Origin: Ctenosaura bakeri
Lineage: Eukaryota > Chordata > Lepidosauria > Squamata > Iguanidae
Direction of reading: 5' to 3'
Assembly: GCA_948474755.1 (NCBI GenBank)
Contig: CAOLHI010000486.1
Span: 186,001-250,000, forward strand
DNA length: 64,000 bases
Part shown: positions 57,985-64,000 of the stretch, piece after piece
Position numbering within the stretch: position 1 is the stretch's first letter
Layout of the letters: every line of letters begins with the position of its first letter
Position numbers and translations under genes: made by a program
The notes under the pieces: model-generated
What the model was told of the DNA's origin: nothing
What the model saw: the letters and a program-made list of their open reading frames with translations, nothing else
Databases searched by the model: none

Positions 57985-59640
57985 TGCAGACTATGACCTT
58001 CTACCTCACCAAGCATTGTTGTCTTTTCTAGTGAGTCATTTCTTCTCATGATCTGTCCAAAGTATGATAGTCTCAATTTAATCATCTTAGCTTGATTTGC
58101 TCAAGGATCCATTTGTCTTTTTAGCAGTCCGTGGTACCCACAGATCTCTTCTCCAGCACCACATTTCAAATGAGTTTTCTTTTATCAGTTTTCTTCACTG
58201 TCCAACTTTCATAACCATAAATGGAAATTAGAAATATGATGGCACAGACCATCACAACTTTAATATTCAATAACGTACTGTATTTGCTGGTATATAAGAC
58301 TCACTTCCCCCCCCAAAAAATACTGTTTGAAAATGGAGTGCATCTTATATGCTGGTATGTCTTATACGCCAGCAAATAGTATTTGCCAGTGTATAAATGT
58401 GGTGCGTTTGATACACTGGTGCATCTTATACACCGGCAAATACGGTATCTTTACACTTCAGGATCTTGTCTAGTTCCTTCACAGCCTAGTTTTCTTCTGA
58501 CTTCTTGACTACCATCTCCATTCTGATTAACAAGCGAGTATGAAAACTCTTCAACTATTTCAATGTTTTCACTACTTTAATATTATTTAAACCATCTGTG
58601 GTCAATATTTTTGTTTGTTTTTTAATGTTCAACTGTAAACCTGCCTTTGCACTTTCCTGCTTGATTTCCTTCTGTAATCATTTCATCTTTGTTATTTTTT
58701 GCTAACAGTATGGCATTATCTGCATATCTTAACCCAGTGATGCTCCTTCCTCTGTTTTTCACATCTCCTTCCTGGGAGTCTAATCCTGCTTTATGTATAT
58801 GTTCAGCATACAAGCTGAACAGATAGGGTGATAAATGCAGCCTTGCCTGACCCCCTTGCCAACTGGAAAACATTCTGTTTCTCCCTATTCTTTTCTGACG
58901 GCAGCCTCTTATCTCAAGTACAGGTTATGCAACAAGATAATCAATTGTTGTAGCACACACATTTCTTTAAGGATGATCCAAAGCTTTTCATGATCTACAC
59001 AATCAAAGGCTTTGCTATAATCCATAAAGCACAGGCTGGCTTACTCCTGAAATTCTTAGGTGCACTCCCATTATCCAACGCACATTTGCAGTATGGTCCT
59101 TCATGCCTCTTCCTCTCTTGAACCCACTTAGACATCTGTGCTTCCCACTCCATATAGGGTAAAAATCTTTGTTGCATGATTTTGAGCATCATTTTGCTTG
59201 CATGGGAAATTCATGCAGTGGTCTTGTGGCTGCTATAATCCCTCACGGCCCTTTTTCTTTGGAGCACAAATGTATATTGAACATTTCTAATCTGTGATTC
59301 ATTCTTTTGTTTTCTATATTCATTGACAAATTTTAGTTAGAATTTGAGTAGATTCTGTCTCTGTTGTTTGAAACAGCTCTACTAGTAAGCCATGTGTTCC
59401 TGGTGATTTGCCCTCAGTGCAGCTTCCACTTCACTTTCTAAAATCGTAGGTTCACCCAGAAGTGGTTCTTCTTTGAATGAATCTGTCATCCTTTCATCTC
59501 TTTTATATAGTTCTTCAGTGTATTGTCTTCCTCAGCTTTCTATTTCTATTTGTTCATGTAATGTGATCCCCTGCTGATCCTAAAGCATGCCCACTCTTGG
59601 TTTAAACTTCCCTTTGATTTCTCAGGTCTCATCAGAGAGG
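57985..59640 (-). mobile_element. RTE/BovB-like LINE ORF2 remains, copy 2
   Basis: On the minus strand frames give LFSLYAEHIHKAGLDSQEGD, GRSITGLRYADNAILLAKNN (RT motif with YADN in place of YADD), an upstream DDP..LLKIMQQRFLPYME piece (58,995-59,192), an N-terminal APGKSPG-like stretch near 59,400, and the C-terminal MIKLRLSYFGQIMRRNDSLE (57,903-58,085). The set matches RTE/BovB-type ORF2. The copy is interrupted by a MITE at 58,275-58,446 and is badly decayed. Confidence 0.75.
58275..58446. mobile_element. MITE with 'caaatacgg' ends, copy 2, inserted in the LINE
   Basis: 'ctgtatttgctggtatataa', 'aaaaaatactgtttgaaaat', 'gtgcatcttatatgctggta' and 'caccggcaaatacggt' repeat the unit seen at 33,290-33,381. 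A second partial unit is fused inside, and the LINE continues on both sides. Confidence 0.75.
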
Positions 59641-60458
59641 TCTCCTGTTCTTTCTTTTAGTCATCGTCTGTCTCTCTGCATCAACTATTATAGCACTTCT
59701 CTTTGTCCCTGTGCACAAATCACAGAACAGCTGTATTCAGGGTTCAGACCCCTTTTTGGTCCCCTTTCGCTTCTTGTCTGTCTTTAACTGCTTGAAGAGT
59801 TTCATCTGTCATCCAGTGAAGCTTCTCTCTCTTTCTGGCTGCAGATATTGTCCTTTTGCATTCCTTCCTGACAATGTCCCTAGCTTCAATCCAGAGTTCT
59901 TCTGGCTCCTGGTCAATTAGGCTTAACAGTGCAAACTGATTTTTTTACATTATCTTTAAATTCTACAGGGGTTTTCCTCAGGCTATATTTTGGCACAACG
60001 GTTGGTTTAGTGTACTTTTTTAGCCTTACTCTAGTCTTTGACATTAGCAGTTCATGGTCTATGTCACAATCTACTCCTGGGTCTTGTTACTGTTTCTCCA
60101 TCTCCTGCTTCCAATTAGGTAGTCTATCTGATTTCTGATCCTTTGACTGTTGTTGTTTTTTTGCTACATCTGTCTGTCTGTCTGTCTGACATGCCTGTCA
60201 GCCTGTCCAACATGGGAGAGCCTACCAACAGCTCTGCTACCATCAGCATAGCCTCTTGCCTCACCAGATCACACAGTCTCACCATTATCATTAATTCACC
60301 GGATCTCTTCTAGCTGCACTTAGTTGAAACTTTTTTTTCAGTTTCTGCCCATTTAAAAATGTACATAATACCAGGAATTCACACCATTTTTAGCAACTGC
60401 AAAGGAAGGTAAATTTATACATGTTTTCCTGATCTGTACTCCAGTTGAAGGTATATGG
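59641..60458. other. Intergenic sequence; (TCTG)n microsatellite
   Basis: A (TCTG)n run lies at 60,168-60,189. 59,640-60,150 may be the decayed N-terminal (endonuclease) part of the LINE, but no motif can be supported. Confidence 0.4.
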
Positions 60459-60753
60459 AATGAGATATTAGTACTTACAGAGAATGATCATTCTAGGAAG
60501 GCTGAAGGACCAATCCACTACATATTGGGTTAACCTCTCGTGCCAGCAGCTCAAGGCAGGAGAAGAACATTCCTTGCAGTTATACCTGTTGATACCCTGA
60601 ACATCCTTCAGTTTTGCTAAATAGCCCTGCCTAGCCTGTTGTAACTCCTCTAATACTATCTTCAACCTCACCTACACGGCAGCCTGGGAGGGTGTGGATT
60701 GCTCCTTCAGTCTTCCTAGAATGATCATTCTCAGTAAGTACTAATATCTCATT
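60459..60753. repeat. 58-bp inverted repeat at the end of DIRS C
   Basis: 60,459-60,516 and 60,696-60,753 pair at 55 of 58 bases, with core GAATGATCATTC, itself palindromic, and a 179-base spacer. The nearby 'ggaaggcttcagagcaattc' at 60,760 echoes the arm's 'ggaaggctgaaggaccaatc' in direct orientation. This suits the inverted-terminal plus internal-complementary repeats of DIRS elements. Confidence 0.85.
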
Positions 60754-60903
60754 CTCAGGAAGGCTTCAGAGCAATTCACTACACATTGGGATGTACCCAA
60801 GCTATAGAAATTATGGGTGGGAATGGCTGCCAACTTCCTGGTCAGCTACTTTTAACACTGACCTCCCAAATACTATATGCCTTTCTGCAAACCTATCTAA
60901 TTT

Positions 60904-62116
60904 ATAGTGTTTAACGAAAGCGTTAGGCTCCTTTCATTCTGCAGCTTTACACCCATTTTCCAATGATGCTGTTATTCTATACGCCATTGTAGATGACATT
61001 GACCTTGTTGAATGAGCCCACACTTGCTTCGATCGAGGAACATTGGCCAAATCATAACTAGAATAAATTCATAACTTAATCCACCTCGATATTGTAGCTG
61101 CCAAAACTCTGCCTCCTAATTTCCCTGGATAAAAAGAAACGAATAATGACTCTGAAGATCTGGATCTCTTTGTTCTGTTTATATAAACTTTCAATGCCTT
61201 TCTTACATCCAAAGAGTGTAACCTCTTTTCCGAAGGTAGTATTGGATTTGGACACAGAGACGGTAAAGTTACTGAAGGTAAAACTGGATTGGAAACCATA
61301 CATTTCAGCCTGAATGAAGGATCCACTGTCAAAACTACAGAATCTCTTTCAAACTTACACAAGTTTGGGTTCACAGATAATGCAGCGATCTCAGACACTC
61401 GTCTGGCTGATGAAATCGCTACCAAAAAAACCCCACCTTAAATGTTAACAACTTTACAGATGCCTTCCTTAAAGGTTAGTCTGTCTAACACCATTAGGAG
61501 GTCCCAGGAAGGAAATCTATGCATAACTGGTAGAGCTTGCAAAGTAGCTCCTCTTAAGAAACGTTTAACATGCATGTCCATTGTTAAGAGGCTTTCCCTC
61601 ATTATGAATCACGGTTGATAAAGCTGCCACTTACTCGCCTTTTTAAGATATTAGGACGCAACCCTTTTTCCAAACCATCCTGTAGAAAACGAAGTACATC
61701 ATTTATTGAAACGGTATCAATATTCACTGAATTATCAAAACATCAGTTCTTAAATACCTCCCATGTCAACTCACAAATCTTTTGTTTGAAGACTTTCTCA
61801 ATGCTAACATTATCTCAATCACTTTATCACCAAACCCCTTTCTTTTTAACTGCCTCTGCTCAATCTCCATGCAGTTAGATTGAGCCAACGAGGGTTCGGA
61901 TGACAAACTGGACCTTGAGTTAGATGATCCCGACTGATAGGTAACTTCCACGGTTGCTCGACTGACATTTCTAGTAACTGAGGAAACCATGGTCTGTGAG
62001 GCCAATACAGTGCTATTAACAGAACCTGTGCTTTTTGTTGTCTTATTTTTTGTAGAACTTTTTGCAATATCAGAAGAGGAGGGAACAGGTATAACAATCC
62101 TCCTGGCCAACCCCAT
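60904..62116 (-). pseudogene. DIRS C tyrosine recombinase, broken
   Basis: The N terminus follows the Ser-rich linker (QSNCMEIEQRQLKRKGFGDK then VIEIMLALRKSSNKRF). The core has SARRVSEIAAL with the catalytic Arg, HSTRSMS (H-x-x-R at 61,003-61,014) and FVKHYKLD with the presumed nucleophile Tyr at 60,904-60,906, so all key residues seen are kept. In-frame stops at 61,069 and near 60,935, plus frame changes near 61,430-61,760, make it nonfunctional. Confidence 0.8.
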
Positions 62117-62280
62117 CTGAGAGCATCTTGCTTCTCTGCACCTATACTTCCATTGATTGAAAAATATCTCGGTAACTTCTAATTTTTGGCCGAAACAAAC
62201 AGATTCGCTGAAAATCCACCATATTTTTCTAGCAAGACGTCAAATACTTCCTGATTCAAAGTCCACTCTCCTGGAGCAAC

Positions 62281-62535
62281 TTAATGCCTGCTCAAGTAAT
62301 CCGCATGTATATTTAGACTTCCCTTCAGATGAACTGCTAAGAGGGATTTTAAGTTTATCTCTGCCCACGACAGAATTTTGGACACTTCCAACATTAGCTG
62401 CCTGGACCTTGTGCCTCCTTGCTTGTTTAGAAATGCCTTGACTGTTACATTGTCTGTGTAAACTATCACGTCCCTGTTCCTTATCAACCTCACAAAGCTC
62501 AGAAGAGCTAACCTGACTGCTCTCAACTCTAACAT
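62281..62535 (-). pseudogene. DIRS C RNase H fragment
   Basis: MLELRAVRLALLSFVRLIRN then DVIVYTDNVTVKAFLNKQGG and SLNIHADYLSRH matches the C half of the DIRS RNase H domain: the E of LELRAV, the D of YTDN and the final D..SR. The N-terminal TDAS part and RT are absent. The 109-residue frame overlapping it is a shadow. Confidence 0.82.
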
Positions 62536-62594
62536 ACTTATACTGAGTGATCTCTCTGCCTGTGATCATTTCCCCTGGGCAGTTTTCTCTAGAC

Positions 62595-62683
62595 CATTGG
62601 TTCTCAACCTTCCTAATGCTGCAACCCCTTAATACAGTTCCTCATGTTGTGGTGACCCCCAACCATAAAATCATTTTCGTTAT
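62595..62683. mobile_element. SPIN-like hAT transposon end
   Basis: CATTGGTTCTCAACCTTCCT, AATGCTGCAACCCCTTAATA, CAGTTCCTCATGTTGTGGTG and ACCCCCAACCATAAAATCAT follow one end of the SPIN hAT family almost base for base, from memory of that family. SPIN is known in several tetrapods, including lizards, and is attributed to horizontal transfer. The other terminus is missing and an (ATTT)n run (62,682-62,705) follows. Confidence 0.75.
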
Positions 62684-62705
62684 TATTTATTATTATTTAT
62701 TTAGT

Positions 62706-63163
62706 TAGTTATTTCCAACATCAAATAGATTGGAAACACTGCCCTAAATCACTGCTTTGGATAGACTTCTAATGCCTAAAAACTGGTAACCCTCCCCCCT
62801 TTTTTTAAGCACAGAAAGCATCCATCAATGCCAGAATTAAGGCAGTAGTTCTAGTTCTGAATGTTGGGTTTCCACAGTTCAAAAAGCCAGTCACTCCCAA
62901 AGGCAATGCCAAAACAGCCCACATTTTACACGAGGCGCAGGAAGGAAAGGACAGGGAGAGAGGGAAGATGGCGGTGGCATAAGCAGACGTGTTTTGTTTC
63001 ACTCCCACCCTCCCTCCCTCCCTCCCTTAAAGGGAGTGCGGACGCTGAACATACAAAAAGCAAGCAATGCAAGACAGTCAGGGCGAAGAACACAACATGT
63101 GCGTGTGGCAAGCGCCAAGGGTCCACGCACAACAAAAGCGAGAGAAGAAAGTCATCCTGACTC
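62706..63163. other. Intergenic, CpG content rising to the right
   Basis: A (CCCT)n run lies at 63,003-63,030. Frames at 62,861-63,160 are low-complexity. No gene recognised. Confidence 0.4.
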
Positions 63164-63315
63164 TTTCTGCACTAGACTGTTATAGCGCTATTATTCCACT
63201 TTCACCATCCTATGGAATCCTGGGGTTTGCAGTTTGAACTGCAAACCCCAGGATTCCATAGGATGGTGAAAGTGGAATAATAGCACTATAACACTGGAAT
63301 GTGGAAATGGCCAAA
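63164..63315. mobile_element. Fold-back MITE, short palindromic form
   Basis: Arms CTGTTATAGCGCTATTATTC / CACCATCCTATGGAATCCTG and their complements meet at GCAGTTTGAACTGC with almost no loop. The 'caccatcc' variant (instead of CAACATCC) is in both arms. Differences concentrate at the outer right end. Confidence 0.88.
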
Positions 63316-63629
63316 GTCCACAGGACGGATCAGGGCAGCGCTTTCGGGTCAAAAAACAAACAAAAAACAACAACAACCAAGGAACCTTGGGGGCTCTTGC
63401 TACACAAACCCGAAGCCCTTGGCTGACACCCCCTGCTCCTTTCCCGACCGAGTTCTCAGTCTCGGAGGGACTGCTCTCCCCCGTCGGATGGCAGATCCGC
63501 CGCAGGAAAGTTTCCCCCTTTGCATGCCGGACCAAAGGCAACAGCCACACCGACAACTCCCACGGAGCAGTGTGCCCAGAATGAATGGGCGACCGCCGCT
63601 GCTGCAGCCCTGCCACTTTAGGAAGCAAG

Positions 63630-64000
63630 TGGAGCCCAGCTGCTCACTCGTCCCAGCAAGCAACTCTGTTTGCCGGCATGAATGAGCGTGAGGCGAAGAG
63701 GGTGAGGGGACAGGGTCTTACCTCCCAGACGTTCCGCTGCAGCATTATAAACCCTGAATGGGAAGCCCTCTGTGTGTGTGTGTGTGTGTGTGTGGTGCAG
63801 GTGCGAGCGTCCAAGCAGCGCCCGGCTGCTCACTCACCCAAGCAAGCAACTCTGACTCTGCAAGCCGACATGAAGGGGAAAGGAACACTGAAGGGGAAGC
63901 CCTCCGTGTGTGTGTCTGTGTGTGTGAGGTGCAGGCATGAGCGTCCAAGCAACGCCTGGCTGTGCCCAGCTGCACGCCTCCTCTCCCCTCCCGCCAGCGC
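63630..64000. repeat. CpG- and TG-rich imperfect tandem repeat at the window edge
   Basis: Blocks 'agcaagcaactctg' (63,655 and 63,841), 'ggaagccctc' + (TG)n (63,761 and 63,895) and 'gagcgtccaagca' (63,806 and 63,939) recur in diverged units of roughly 130-190 bases. Frames on both strands are composition artefacts. The region may be the start of a CpG island continuing past 64,000. Confidence 0.65.

Larger units (their letters stand above)
60459..62570 (-). mobile_element. DIRS-type retroelement C, partial
   Basis: The minus strand holds, in order, an RNase H remnant (62,281-62,535), the N terminus and core of a tyrosine recombinase (about 62,116-60,904), and then a 58-bp inverted repeat (60,459-60,516 with 60,696-60,753). 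Gag and RT are missing from the right side, where a SPIN-like element starts at 62,595. Sequence is more AT-rich and diverged from element A, so it is a different lineage. Confidence 0.82.

Noticed and set aside
12..63315. CRISPR-like or bacterial attachment-site repeats
   Set aside because: The repeats are inverted, dispersed and transposon-like, without regular spacing or cas genes; the DNA is vertebrate.
63745..63975. Thr/His-rich frames around the (TG)n tracts
   Set aside because: Products of (TG)n/(CA)n microsatellites in a tandem repeat.

Overview
The window reads as nuclear DNA from a squamate reptile, most likely an iguanian-type lizard. That placement is inferred from the repeat content: a SINE whose head is 5S-rRNA-derived, tRNA-derived SINEs with (ACA)n-type tails, a long L1, RTE/BovB-like LINE pieces, DIRS-type tyrosine-recombinase retroelements, a SPIN-like hAT piece and a very numerous fold-back MITE family. 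There is no bacterial, organellar or viral gene organisation. Nearly all open frames are transposon remnants or chance.

The one host gene recognised with confidence is the first coding exon of an integrin alpha subunit, best matching integrin alpha-9 (ITGA9). It lies on the minus strand at 4762-4940 inside a CpG-rich island (about 4690-5380). Bases 1-4761 are therefore the start of its intron 1, and everything to the right is 5' flanking or intergenic DNA. A fold-back MITE lies on each side of the exon/promoter block (4555-4726 and 5381-5558). The second contains a perfect 168-bp palindrome with two 84-base arms.

Region by region: 1-7.3 kb, integrin intron, exon and promoter plus MITEs; 7.3-12 kb, an L1 fragment, an LTR-like segment and a SINE; 12.1-14.15 kb, DIRS element B, which keeps a damaged gag and one terminal motif but no RT or recombinase; 14.2-20.3 kb, MITEs, two hAT-type elements with 8-bp target duplications and a C+T minisatellite; 20,332-27,239, a 6.9-kb L1 with 18-bp target-site duplications and disabled ORF1 and ORF2; 27-51 kb, SINEs, MITEs, a second copy of the hAT family, a 5'-truncated L1, two LTR-like segments and some unproven exon-like segments; 51,304-57,016, DIRS element A on the minus strand with matching inverted termini and decayed gag, RT/RNase H and tyrosine recombinase; 57.3-59.6 kb, RTE/BovB-like LINE remains broken by younger repeats; 60.5-62.6 kb, DIRS element C with a 58-bp inverted repeat; 62.6 kb, a SPIN-like hAT end; 63.2-64 kb, another MITE and a CpG/TG-rich imperfect tandem repeat running off the edge.

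The autonomous elements (L1, RTE/BovB-like, DIRS) all look inactive here. No novel multi-gene system was found. The most distinctive signals are the palindromes around the integrin promoter, three diverged DIRS lineages in 50 kb, each with inverted-terminal or internal fold-back DNA, and a hAT family whose ends are packed with CAAGTCT/AGACTTG repeats. All identifications come from reading the sequence, without database searches.
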